NCBI GenBank assembly: GCA_023700885.1
Contig: JAMPYA010000070.1
Location: forward strand, 1-9,792
Origin: Flavobacteriaceae bacterium
GTDB lineage: Bacteria; Bacteroidota; Bacteroidia; Flavobacteriales; Flavobacteriaceae
Direction of reading: 5' to 3'
Length of the DNA: 9,792 nucleotides
The translations under genes and the position numbers were made by a program. Positions 1 through 8,100 of this stretch are shown here, one piece after another; positions within the stretch are counted from its first letter, which is position 1; every line of letters starts with the position of its first letter. Below the pieces are notes generated by a model. It was given only the letters and a program-made list of their open reading frames with translations. It made no database searches and was not told where the DNA came from.

Positions 1-215
1 ATAAAATGGAAGCAGAATTAGGTGATGTATTCTTTGCATTAATTAATTACGCTCGTTTTATCAATATAAGTCCAGAAAATGCGTTAGAACGTACTAATAA
101 AGAATTTATAAGAAGATTTCAATTTATAGAAAATGAAGCTGAAAAAATCGGCAAAAAACTGACCGAAATGACTCTTGAAGAAATGGACTTTTTTTGGAAC
201 CAAGCAAAAAAATAA
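1..215 (+). CDS. mazG: Nucleoside triphosphate pyrophosphohydrolase MazG, C-terminal part (5' end outside window)
   Basis: This is the end of a MazG-type pyrophosphohydrolase, which hydrolyses nucleoside triphosphates to monophosphates and pyrophosphate and helps clear aberrant nucleotides from the cytoplasm. The visible part matches the second helical MazG domain. An acidic helix carries an ExxD motif (ELGD, then VFFALINYARF) of the kind that binds magnesium, followed by the typical NALERTNKEFIRRFQFIE helix and an EMTLEEMDFFWNQAK tail. The reading frame is open to the left edge (the codon before the first ATG is AAA), and full-length MazG is about 260 residues. The ATG at position 6 is therefore an internal methionine, not the start. 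The gene converges on lon, and a hairpin begins directly after its stop codon. Confidence 0.88.
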   Translation, partial: KMEAELGDVFFALINYARFINISPENALERTNKEFIRRFQFIENEAEKIGKKLTEMTLEEMDFFWNQAKK

Positions 216-246
216 ATTAAAAATCCCGAAAATCGGGATTTTTAAT
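216..246. terminator. Bidirectional intrinsic terminator between mazG and lon
   Basis: This is a perfect 14-bp inverted repeat: the left arm ATTAAAAATCCCGA at 216-229, an AAA loop, and the right arm at 233-246. The GC core is TCCCGA/TCGGGA. The flanking A and T runs give a U-tract whichever strand is read, so one element can end both mazG (+) and lon (-). It starts at the base after the mazG stop codon and ends at the base before the lon stop codon, so it fills the entire gap. Confidence 0.9.
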
Positions 247-2703
247 TTATTCAAGTGTTTTAGCATTTTTTACTTTTTGTTTTAACAAAGCTAATTTTAC
301 AACTTCTTTCATTTCTTTAACATAATGAAATTTTAAGCCTTTTAAATAATCTTGTTTAATTTCTTCAATATCTTTTCTGTTTTCTTCACACAAAATAATT
401 TCTTTAATATTAGCACGTTTAGCTGCTAATATTTTTTCTTGAATTCCACCTACCGGCAATACTTTTCCTCTAAGAGTAATTTCGCCTGTCATAGCAATAT
501 TAGGTTTCACTTTACGTTGCGTGTAAACAGATACTAAAGATGTTAACATGGTTATTCCAGCACTTGGACCATCTTTTGGAGTTGCACCTTCTGGAACGTG
601 CATATGAACTTTATAATCTTCTAAGATTTTTGGATTAATTTCAAATTCATCAACATTTGCTTTAATATATTCTAAAGCAATAGTTGCAGATTCTTTCATT
701 ACTTTACCAATATTTCCGGTGATAGAAAGTTCTCCTTTACCTTTAGAAATAATAGACTCAATAAATAATATATCGCCTCCAACACTTGTCCATGCAAGAC
801 CTGTAACCACACCAGCCACTTCATTACTCTCATATTTATCGCGTTCTAAATGTGTAGGGCCTAATATTTTTTGTAACTCTACAATAGTTATTTTAGGATT
901 GTATTCTTTTTCCATTGCTATGGATTTAGCTGCATATCGCACTAATTTTGCAATTTTTTTCTCCAATCCACGAACACCTGATTCACGCGTATAAGCTTCA
1001 ATAATTTTTTCAATTACAGCTTTATTTAAAGTAATATCTTTAGATGTTAATCCATGTTCTTTTAATTGTTTAGGCAATAGATGACGTTTAGCTATTTCAA
1101 TTTTTTCTTCCGTTGTATAACCATTTACATCAATAATCTCCATTCTATCGCGCAAAGCCCAAGGTATATTAGATAAACTGTTGGCAGTTGCAATAAACAT
1201 CACTTTAGACAAGTCATAATCAACTTCTAGATAATTGTCATAAAAGCTTGTATTTTGCTCTGGATCTAACACTTCTAACATTGCAGAAGACGGATCTCCG
1301 TAATTACTTGCGCCCAATTTATCTATTTCATCTAGTACAAATACCGGATTAGATGTACCTGCTTTTTTGATATTTTGCAAAATGCGTCCAGGTAATGCTC
1401 CAATATAGGTTTTACGATGCCCTCTAATTTCTGCTTCATCACGCAAACCACCTAAAGACATTCTTACATACTTTCTTCCCAACGATTCTGCAACAGATTT
1501 CCCAAGCGATGTTTTACCAACTCCTGGAGGTCCATACAAACAAATAATAGGCGATTTCATATCTCCTTTTAGCTTTAAAACAGCTAAATATTCTATAATT
1601 CTCTCTTTTACTTTTTCAAGTCCGAAATGATCTCTATCGAGAATTTTTTGGGCTCTATTTAAATCAAATTTATCTTTTGAATAATGATTCCAAGGAAGTT
1701 CTAAAAACATATCCAGATAGTTTCTTTGGATAGAATATTCTGCAACTTGAGGATTCATACGTTGTAAACGTCCTATTTCCTTTTCAAAAACTGCAGCAAC
1801 TTCTTTAGACCATTTTTTCTTTTTGGCCAATTTAATCATTTCATCAACTTCTTCATCATGTGATAAACCTCCTAACTCCTCTTGGATTGTTTTTAATTGT
1901 TGATGTAAATAATAATCACGTTGTTGTTGATCCATATCAACACGTGTTTTTGATTGAATATCTCTTTTAATTTCCAATCGTTGTAATTCTAAATCTAATT
2001 TTTTTAGCGTTTTTAACGCACGTTCTTTTAGATTATTTATCTCTAATAAATCCTGTTTCTCAGTCACATTTAAATCCATATTAGATGAAATAAAGTTGAC
2101 TAAAAAAGATTTACTTTCGATATTCTTAATAGCAAAAGAAGCCTCAGAAGGTAAATTAGGACTGTCTTTTACTATTTTTATTGATATATCGCGAATTGAA
2201 TCAATGATAGCTTCAAATTCTTTGTCATCAATATTAGATTTATCTTCTATTAATTCTTTGGTTTTAGCTAAAATATATGGCTTTTCTTTGATAATTTCTT
2301 CAATTTCAAACCTTTTTAAACCTTGAATAATAACGGTTGTATTGCCATCCGGCATTTTTAACAATCGTAAAATTTTAGCTATGGTTCCAATTTTAAAAAT
2401 ATCACCTAAAGTTGGGTCTTCTGTATTTTCATTTTTTTGTGCAACTACACCAATAATTTTACTTCCGGCATATGCTTCTTTAATAAGTTTTATAGACTTA
2501 TCCCTTCCGGCAGTAATTGGTATAACTACTCCTGGAAATAAAACAGTATTTCTAAGTGGAAGAATTGGTAAAGCATCCGGTACTAATTCCTTATTAAAAT
2601 CCTCTTCATCTTCTGGAGTCATTAAAGGAATTAACTCTGAATCTTCATCTAACATTTGATGAAGTGACATACTGTCAATATTTAAAAATTTAAGTTTACT
2701 CAT
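247..2703 (-). CDS. lon: ATP-dependent endopeptidase Lon
   Basis: Lon is a cytoplasmic homo-oligomeric AAA+ protease that unfolds and degrades damaged and short-lived regulatory proteins. At 818 residues it is slightly longer than E. coli Lon (784). The extra length is an acidic N-terminal stretch (about 1-45), which I recall as usual in flavobacterial Lon. Domains in order: substrate-binding LON domain (about 45-245, opening PILPLRNTVLFPGVVIPI), helical linker (about 245-350), AAA+ module, and serine-lysine protease domain (about 610-810). The Walker A motif GPPGVGKT is at 391-398 (K397) and Walker B FVLDEID is at 455-461. The catalytic serine is S714 in DGPSAG and the catalytic lysine is K757 in EKILAAK. 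Both lie 35 residues after E. coli S679 and K722, so the active site is intact. The start is supported by the conserved MSK-type opening. No Shine-Dalgarno sequence is seen. A sigma-54-like promoter lies about 120 bp upstream. Confidence 0.97.
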   Translation of the reverse strand: MSKLKFLNIDSMSLHQMLDEDSELIPLMTPEDEEDFNKELVPDALPILPLRNTVLFPGVVIPITAGRDKSIKLIKEAYAGSKIIGVVAQKNENTEDPTLGDIFKIGTIAKILRLLKMPDGNTTVIIQGLKRFEIEEIIKEKPYILAKTKELIEDKSNIDDKEFEAIIDSIRDISIKIVKDSPNLPSEASFAIKNIESKSFLVNFISSNMDLNVTEKQDLLEINNLKERALKTLKKLDLELQRLEIKRDIQSKTRVDMDQQQRDYYLHQQLKTIQEELGGLSHDEEVDEMIKLAKKKKWSKEVAAVFEKEIGRLQRMNPQVAEYSIQRNYLDMFLELPWNHYSKDKFDLNRAQKILDRDHFGLEKVKERIIEYLAVLKLKGDMKSPIICLYGPPGVGKTSLGKSVAESLGRKYVRMSLGGLRDEAEIRGHRKTYIGALPGRILQNIKKAGTSNPVFVLDEIDKLGASNYGDPSSAMLEVLDPEQNTSFYDNYLEVDYDLSKVMFIATANSLSNIPWALRDRMEIIDVNGYTTEEKIEIAKRHLLPKQLKEHGLTSKDITLNKAVIEKIIEAYTRESGVRGLEKKIAKLVRYAAKSIAMEKEYNPKITIVELQKILGPTHLERDKYESNEVAGVVTGLAWTSVGGDILFIESIISKGKGELSITGNIGKVMKESATIALEYIKANVDEFEINPKILEDYKVHMHVPEGATPKDGPSAGITMLTSLVSVYTQRKVKPNIAMTGEITLRGKVLPVGGIQEKILAAKRANIKEIILCEENRKDIEEIKQDYLKGLKFHYVKEMKEVVKLALLKQKVKNAKTLE

Positions 2704-2820
2704 TTGTCAATCTTGGGTCATTTTGTCATTTAAAACATCAGCTTTTAAGCATTCATAATTTACTTAAATAACTATATTTTAACACTTTAAGACATATTAG
2801 TATATTTATTAATGTTAATT

Positions 2821-2837
2821 TACAATAGTTATGCCAA
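2821..2837 (-). promoter_or_regulatory. Candidate sigma-54 (-24/-12) promoter for lon
   Basis: On the minus strand the sequence reads TTGGCAT-AACTA-TTGTA. The sigma-54 consensus is TGGCAC-N5-TTGCW. The GG of the -24 element, the following CA, the 5-base spacer and the TTG of the -12 element all match. The departures are T for C at the end of the -24 box and T for C at -12. The expected start site is near 2810, leaving a leader of about 107 nt before the lon ATG. No good TANNTTTG element is seen in the same gap. Confidence 0.5.
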
Positions 2838-2974
2838 AGAAACACCTCAATATTCAATATTTTATTCTGAAGTTTAACACAATCTATATTATTATTAGAA
2901 ATACAATATTAGCAACTTAAGCTACTTAAAGAAAAACATAAGTTCTAAAACAAATTAAAAAAGGATTTATTATA

Positions 2975-4150
2975 TTAAAAATTTCTATATTTTTGAGTAA
3001 GTTCAAAAACTTTTTCCAGTATTTTTTGCTCTTTTTCATCATAAGGAATATTTCTTCTACTCATAACTACTTGAGCCACTTCATTGACTTTATTCATTTG
3101 AAATGTGGTAAAACCAGCAGCCCCACCCCAACTAAAAGATGGTATAAAATTTCTTGGAAAATTACTACCATAAATATTAGCACTTACCCCAACCACTGTT
3201 CCTGTATTAAACATGGTATTGATACCGCATTTAGAGTGATCTCCCATTATTAATCCACAAAATTGAAGTCCAGTTTTTTCAAACCGTTCACTTTCATAAC
3301 TCCATAACTTAACTTCTGCATAATTATTTTTTAAATTTGAATTATTGGTATCTGCTCCTAAATTACACCACTCACCTATGACAGAATTTCCTAAAAACCC
3401 ATCATGAGCTTTATTAGAATAACCAAAAATTACAGAATTATTAATTTCACCACCTACTTTACATTGGGGTCCAATTGTGGTTGGTCCATAAATTTTGGCA
3501 CCCATTTTTATAACTGATTGCGCTCCTAATGAAAAAGGGCCACGTATTAAACTACCTTCCATTATTTCTGCATCTTTACTGATATAAATTGGTCCATCAG
3601 TAGCATTTAAAGTAGCAAATTCAATTTTAACACCTTCTTCAATAAAAATATTATCAGGCTTTAAAACATTATTAGTTTTACTTATTTTTTCTGATTTTCT
3701 ATGTTCTGTTAGCAATTCAAAATCCATTTGAATTGCCAACCCATTTAATTTAAAAATATCCCAAGTATTTTTTATTTGAAGAAGTTTTTCTTTAAATTCT
3801 ACTTTTTTAAAATTTTCAAAATCTATTTCCTCCTGATTTTCAGTTGTATAAAAAGCAACAACTTCATCATCAATGATAATTACCTCATTCTTTTTTAATT
3901 TTTTCACTTTAGCAACCAAGGCTTTCGTTGGAATAAAACTAGCATCAATCATGATATTTTCTTCCATTTCAACCATTGGAAACTTATCTTCCAAATAATC
4001 TTCTGTAAGCGTAGTGGTAGTATATCCTAAATAATTCTCCCATTTTTCACGGATAGTTAAAATTCCTACTCTAATATCAGCAACAGGACGAGTAAATGTA
4101 AAAGGTAATAAACTATTTCTATACGGACCATCAAATAAAATGTAATTCAT
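2975..4150 (-). CDS. GlmU-family protein: putative sugar-nucleotide transferase with left-handed beta-helix domain
   Basis: This 391-residue protein matches the alternative GlmU-like family of Bacteroidota (I recall TIGR03991). It is thought to act in making UDP-N-acetylglucosamine for the cell envelope. The N-terminal half (1 to about 160) opens YILFDGPYRN and holds the family signature FTFTRPVADIRVGIL (17-31). It lacks the usual LxAGxGTRM uridylyltransferase loop of E. coli GlmU. From about 162 to 330, hexapeptide-type repeats rich in I/V-G predict a left-handed beta-helix. Residues 246-271 (NKAHDGFLGNSVIGEW, then NLGADTNNSN) resemble the acetyltransferase active-site region of GlmU, with H249 a candidate catalytic histidine. 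The tail ends with VVMSRRNIPYDEKE (361-374) and a short helix. The protein is presumably cytoplasmic. The gene shares its strand with lon (271 bp away) and is divergent from the lipoprotein gene. The family call is firm. The exact reaction is inferred. Confidence 0.85.
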   Translation of the reverse strand: MNYILFDGPYRNSLLPFTFTRPVADIRVGILTIREKWENYLGYTTTTLTEDYLEDKFPMVEMEENIMIDASFIPTKALVAKVKKLKKNEVIIIDDEVVAFYTTENQEEIDFENFKKVEFKEKLLQIKNTWDIFKLNGLAIQMDFELLTEHRKSEKISKTNNVLKPDNIFIEEGVKIEFATLNATDGPIYISKDAEIMEGSLIRGPFSLGAQSVIKMGAKIYGPTTIGPQCKVGGEINNSVIFGYSNKAHDGFLGNSVIGEWCNLGADTNNSNLKNNYAEVKLWSYESERFEKTGLQFCGLIMGDHSKCGINTMFNTGTVVGVSANIYGSNFPRNFIPSFSWGGAAGFTTFQMNKVNEVAQVVMSRRNIPYDEKEQKILEKVFELTQKYRNF

Positions 4151-4166
4151 AAAGATAGATTTTATA

Positions 4167-4174
4167 CAAATATA
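4167..4174 (-). promoter_or_regulatory. Bacteroidota-type -7 promoter element for the GlmU-like gene
   Basis: The minus strand reads TATATTTG, a perfect match to the TANNTTTG -7 element of Bacteroidota housekeeping promoters. It lies 16 bp before the ATG, so the leader would be only about 10 nt. No clean TTG is seen at the expected -33 position (the sequence there is TTTTAC), so the promoter may be weak or the match may be chance in AT-rich DNA. Confidence 0.4.
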
Positions 4175-4262
4175 ATTATCAATTTAAACTTTATGTAAAA
4201 TACTTAAATAAATAAATTCTATTAATTGTATAAAAACAAACAATAGAAATATGATAATTATA
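4171..4262. repeat. Separated 11-bp inverted repeat spanning the divergent intergenic region
   Basis: TATAATTATCA at 4171-4181 is the exact reverse complement of TGATAATTATA at 4252-4262, with 70 bp between the arms. The left arm overlaps the -7 element of the GlmU-like gene. It could be a pair of operator half-sites serving both divergent genes, but both arms are almost purely A+T and chance is a real alternative. Confidence 0.25.
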
Positions 4263-4277
4263 GCGCAAATATTTATT

Positions 4278-4305
4278 AATTTAATAATTAATTAGTTATT
4301 AAATT
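4278..4305. repeat. 10-bp inverted repeat just upstream of the lipoprotein gene
   Basis: AATTTAATAA at 4278-4287 is the exact reverse complement of TTATTAAATT at 4296-4305, with an 8-base loop. It ends 7 bp before the ATG of the lipoprotein gene. In RNA it could form a weak A-U hairpin over the ribosome-binding region; in DNA it could be an operator. It contains no G or C in the stem, so it may be fortuitous. Confidence 0.35.
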
Positions 4306-4312
4306 CAATATT

Positions 4313-4675
4313 ATGAAAATTAAAATATTAACTTTAATGATGAGTGTATTTTTTTTATATTCATGTGGTGGAGACGGAGACGACACGACTCCTCCTGACA
4401 ACAATCCTCCTCCAGCAACACCTGTAACATACACTAAAGATATCAGACCAATTGTAATGATCACTTGTGCAACCGCAAATTGTCACTTGGGAAATACAGG
4501 TGCTCCAGGTTTTGGTTTAGAAACTTATACTTTATTGAAGGATGCTGCAATAAACAGACCGTTATACACTAGGATTCAAAGCACCACAAATCCGATGCCC
4601 TCATCAGGAAGAATGTCTCAAACTAATATTAATTTATTTTTAGCTTGGAGAGATCAGGGATATCTTGAGAACTAA
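4313..4675 (+). CDS. Small surface-type lipoprotein with a CX4CH cytochrome c-like domain
   Basis: This is a 120-residue secreted lipoprotein. Residues 1-17 form a short signal peptide (KIK start, then LTLMMSVFFLYS) ending in a lipobox with the acylated C18. The next residues, GGDGDD, are acidic, like the Bacteroidota lipoprotein export signal that sends lipoproteins to the outer face of the outer membrane. A proline-rich linker (25-38) follows. The small globular part opens YTKDIRPIV and carries C52-A-T-A-N-C57-H58, a CX4CH variant of the haem c site, then GFGLETY (66-72), a candidate sixth haem ligand at M95 (NPMPSSG) and INLFLAWRDQGYLEN at the end. This layout resembles the short c-type cytochrome domains common in Bacteroidota lipoproteins. 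Haem binding is inferred, not proven. The partner is unknown. No Shine-Dalgarno sequence or clear promoter was found. The gene is divergent from the GlmU-like gene and ends 10 bp from the convergent HEPN-like gene. Confidence 0.8.
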   Translation: MKIKILTLMMSVFFLYSCGGDGDDTTPPDNNPPPATPVTYTKDIRPIVMITCATANCHLGNTGAPGFGLETYTLLKDAAINRPLYTRIQSTTNPMPSSGRMSQTNINLFLAWRDQGYLEN

Positions 4676-4685
4676 ATTATTTGTT

Positions 4686-5063
4686 TTAATTAAGTATATT
4701 GATTCTTCTAAAGTAAGTATCAATATTGTCAGCAGCTTCAAAACAAGCCGTTATAGCTTCTAATTCTTCACATTTTGAAAACAAGGAGTAGTTACTATGT
4801 CTGCAAATTACATCTTTAATTTCTATTTTTTGAAGATGGATGTCAATTGCTACACATTGTTCATATAAATTAGAAAGAGAACTGTCAATTGGTTCTATCT
4901 CATGAAAAACTAAAAATCCTTTAAAGTAATTTTCAATAGCAGTATGTGTGTTTAAACAAACTAGTTTTTTATCTACGCTATTACCATTTCTGAATAATTC
5001 TTCATTAGCTAATTGAAGTTTTTTCGTAGCAATTTTAAAGTAGTGGTTGGCTGATTGTTCCAT
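4686..5063 (-). CDS. Small HEPN-domain-like protein of unknown function
   Basis: This is a 125-residue, probably all-helical cytoplasmic protein with no signal peptide or membrane segment. The pattern YFKIATKKLQLANEEL (8-23), then AIENYFKGFLVFHEIEP (42-58) and a final helix ACFEAADNIDTYFRRI (106-121) resembles HEPN-domain proteins, whose members include toxin ribonucleases and nucleotidyltransferase partners. The RX4-6H motif of the nuclease-active HEPN proteins is absent: no arginine has a histidine 5-7 positions later. A catalytic RNase role is therefore unlikely by this criterion. Five cysteines (36, 70, 87, 98, 107) are notable for its size. It lies downstream of nifJ on the same strand but behind a strong terminator, so it probably depends on read-through or its own promoter, and I found no clear promoter. 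No nucleotidyltransferase partner gene is adjacent. The reading frame and strand are well supported; the family call is moderate and rests on recalled patterns. Confidence 0.6.
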   Translation of the reverse strand: MEQSANHYFKIATKKLQLANEELFRNGNSVDKKLVCLNTHTAIENYFKGFLVFHEIEPIDSSLSNLYEQCVAIDIHLQKIEIKDVICRHSNYSLFSKCEELEAITACFEAADNIDTYFRRINILN

Positions 5064-5093
5064 ATGCGTCAGTTTTTAAACGCAATTTTATAA

Positions 5094-5125
5094 AAGCGTT
5101 AGGTAAAAAAAATTACCTAACGCTT
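5094..5125 (-). terminator. Intrinsic terminator of nifJ
   Basis: This is a perfect 13-bp stem: AAGCGTTAGGTAA at 5094-5106 pairs with 5113-5125 across a 6-base loop. In the nifJ direction the stem is followed by TTTTAT. It begins 10 bp after the nifJ stop codon and separates nifJ from the HEPN-like gene. Confidence 0.85.
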
Positions 5126-5134
5126 ATTAATTAA

Positions 5135-8100
5135 TTATAATGTTTGATATATTTCTAAACGCTCCCAAGTTAAATCAACGATTTCTTGTGCATTTTTCAA
5201 TAATAATTCTCCTTGCTCTTTGTTTTCTTTTACAACACGTGTAAAACGAGCTTCTGTGTACATCATGTCACTAATTGGTGTGGTTGGCGCTTTTGAATCT
5301 AATTTAAATCGTTTTCCCTTCTCGTTCATCGGATTAAATCTAAATAAAGGCCAGTAACCAGTAGACACCGCTAATTCTTGATGCGCAGCTCCATCACCCA
5401 TATCATAACCATGCTCAATACAATGTGAGTAAGCAATAATTAATGATGGACCCGGATATGCAGCAGCTTCTTCAAAAGCTTTAAGAGTTTGTAAATCTTT
5501 GGCTCCCATTGCAATTTGAGCTACATAAACATTTCCGTAAGACACAGCTTGTAATGCTAAACTTTTCTTAGGTGATACTTTACCTGAGATTGCAAACTTA
5601 GCACTTGCACCCATTGGTGTAGATTTAGATGCTTGTCCTCCAGTATTAGAATATACTTCAGTATCTAAAACTAAAATGTTGATATTTTCTCCTGATGCTA
5701 AAGCGTGATCTAATCCACCGTATCCAATATCATAAGCCCAACCATCCCCACCAACAATCCAAACTGATTTATTTCTTAAATTATCAGCGTATTGAAGTAA
5801 TTCTTTAGCCCCCTTAGAATCTAGTGTTGCTAATTGTTTTTTCAATTTTTTAATTGAAACATCTTTGGCAGCTCTTAAAGTTTCATCACTTTCATTATTA
5901 GATATAATTTCAGTAACAATTTCACTACCAAGCTCTCCTTCAATTTCTTTTAATAAATTAACGGCTACTTCTTGTTTTTTAGAAAGTGCAAAACGCATAC
6001 CTAAACCAAACTCTGCATTATCTTCAAATAAGGAGTTAGCCCATGCTGGACCTCTACCATCCTTGTTAGTTGTATAAGGAGTCGTTGGTAAGTTTCCTCC
6101 ATAAATTGAAGAACAACCCGTTGCATTTGCAATTAACATGCTATCTCCGTACAATTGTGTTAACAATTTTAGGTATGGGGTTTCACCACAACCCGAACAA
6201 GCACCAGAGAACTCAAATAATGGCTCTAAGAATTGAGAACCTTTTACGGTTCCAACAGCTAATTTAGTTCTGTCATAATCTGGTAAATCAATAAAGTAAT
6301 CCCAGTTTTTATTTTCATGAACTTCTACACTACGCTTTTCAGTCATGTTGATGGCTTTGAAGTTTTCTACTTCTTTACTTTCAGCAGGACACACAGCAAC
6401 ACAAAGAACACAACCTGTACAATCTTCTGGTGAAACTTGTAAGATATATGATTCTGATGCTGTATCAAACGGACGTCCTTTTGCTCCGACACTTTGTAAT
6501 GATTCTGGAGCAGATGTTAATAAATCATTAGCAACTACTTTTGAACGAATTGCTGCGTGTGGACAAATTGCAACACACTTATTACATTGTGTACATAAAC
6601 TTGTATCATCCCAAGTTGGAATAAAGTCAGCAATACCACGTTTTTCAAATTTTGCAGTTCCTGTTGGGAAGGTTCCATCAGCTCTAAATACACTAACAGG
6701 TAAAGTTTCGCCTTTTCCAGCTAAAATAGTTCCTAAAATATCAGCAACATATTCAGGTGCATCAGAGGTCATTACAGGCTTAAAACTTCTATTGTTAGTA
6801 ACCTTTTTAGGATAATCTACTTTTTGAAGATTTGCTAAAGAGTTATCAACTGCTTGAAAGTTCATCTGAACTACTTTATCTCCTTTATGTGAATATGATT
6901 TTACAATGGCTCCTTTAATTTTTTCAATAGCTTCTTCTTTTGGTAAAACACCTGAAATTGCAAAGAAACATGTTTGTAAAATGGTGTTAGTTCTCTTACC
7001 TAAATTAGAATCATGAGCTACTTTTGTTGCATCAACTACATAAAATTCAACTTCTTTATCAATAATTCCTTGCTGGAATTCTTTTGGTAAATAATCCCAA
7101 ATCTCATCTTTAGAGAAAGGTGAATTCAATAAGAATGTACCTTTTTCTTTTAAGTTAGTGATTAAATTAAATTTTTCAACAAAATTATATTGATGACAAG
7201 CGATAAAATCAGCATTGGTAATTAAATACGATGAATAAATTTCTTTTGGACCAAAACGCAAATGAGATATAGTCATGGCACCTGCTTTTTTAGAGTCGTA
7301 AACAAAATAACCTTGAACATGATTATCTGTTTCTTCACCTATAATTTTGATAGAGTTTTTATTAGCACCTACTGTACCATCAGAGCCTAATCCGAAGAAC
7401 ATACAATTGATGGTTGATTTATCTGTTTTAAAACTTGGATTGTATGAAATACTTTTATGAGTTACATCATCATTAATACCAACAGTAAAGTGATTCAAAG
7501 GTTTTTCTTGACCTAATTCATCAAAAACACCTTTAACCATAGCGGGTGTAAATTCTTTTGAAGAAAGGCCATATCTACCTGCAACAACTTTAGGCATCAT
7601 TTCACCATTTTCAACTAAAGCTGTAACAACATCTAAATATAATGGATCACCAACACTTCCAGGTTCTTTTGTACGATCTAAAACAGCTACCTTTTTAACG
7701 GTTTTTGGTAATTTATCAATGAAATCTTGAATTGAGAATGGACGGTATAAACGCACGAATAAAGCACCAACTTTTTCTCCATTTTCAACTAAAGCATCTA
7801 TTGTTTCACGAACAGCACCTTGACCTGACCCCATAATTACGATAACTTTTTCAGCTTCTGGATGTCCTATATAATAGTTTAAACTATATCTTCGACCTGT
7901 ATGCTGATAAAACTCATCCATAACTTCTTGAACGATTCCCGGCACTTTTTCATAATATGGGTTATTTGCTTCTCTAGCTTGGAAAAACACGTCAGGATTT
8001 TGAGCAGTTCCTCTAATTACAGGAGCATCTGGATCTAATGAATTTTTTCTGAATTCTAAAATTTTATCCTCAGGCATCATCGCTTTGATGATATCATCTG

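Noticed and set aside
6..215. ATG at position 6 as the start of a 69-residue protein
   Set aside because: The frame is open upstream and the sequence begins inside the MazG metal-binding helix, so the gene is cut by the window edge.
719..994. Open frame on the plus strand inside lon, and similar ones at 2096-2326 and 2342-2659
   Set aside because: These are shadows of the conserved lon coding strand; they carry no recognisable motif or initiation signal.
2835..2842. TTTCTTTG as a -7 element for lon
   Set aside because: It has one mismatch to TANNTTTG and no TTG at a suitable upstream distance; the overlapping sigma-54-like match is better.
4686..5063. Toxin-antitoxin or defence role for the HEPN-like gene
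   Set aside because: There is no RX4-6H nuclease motif and no adjacent nucleotidyltransferase or antitoxin gene.
6345..6815. 156-codon open frame on the plus strand inside nifJ
   Set aside because: It is antisense to the ferredoxin domain of a clearly real gene, has low-complexity S/T/A-rich composition and matches no family pattern.
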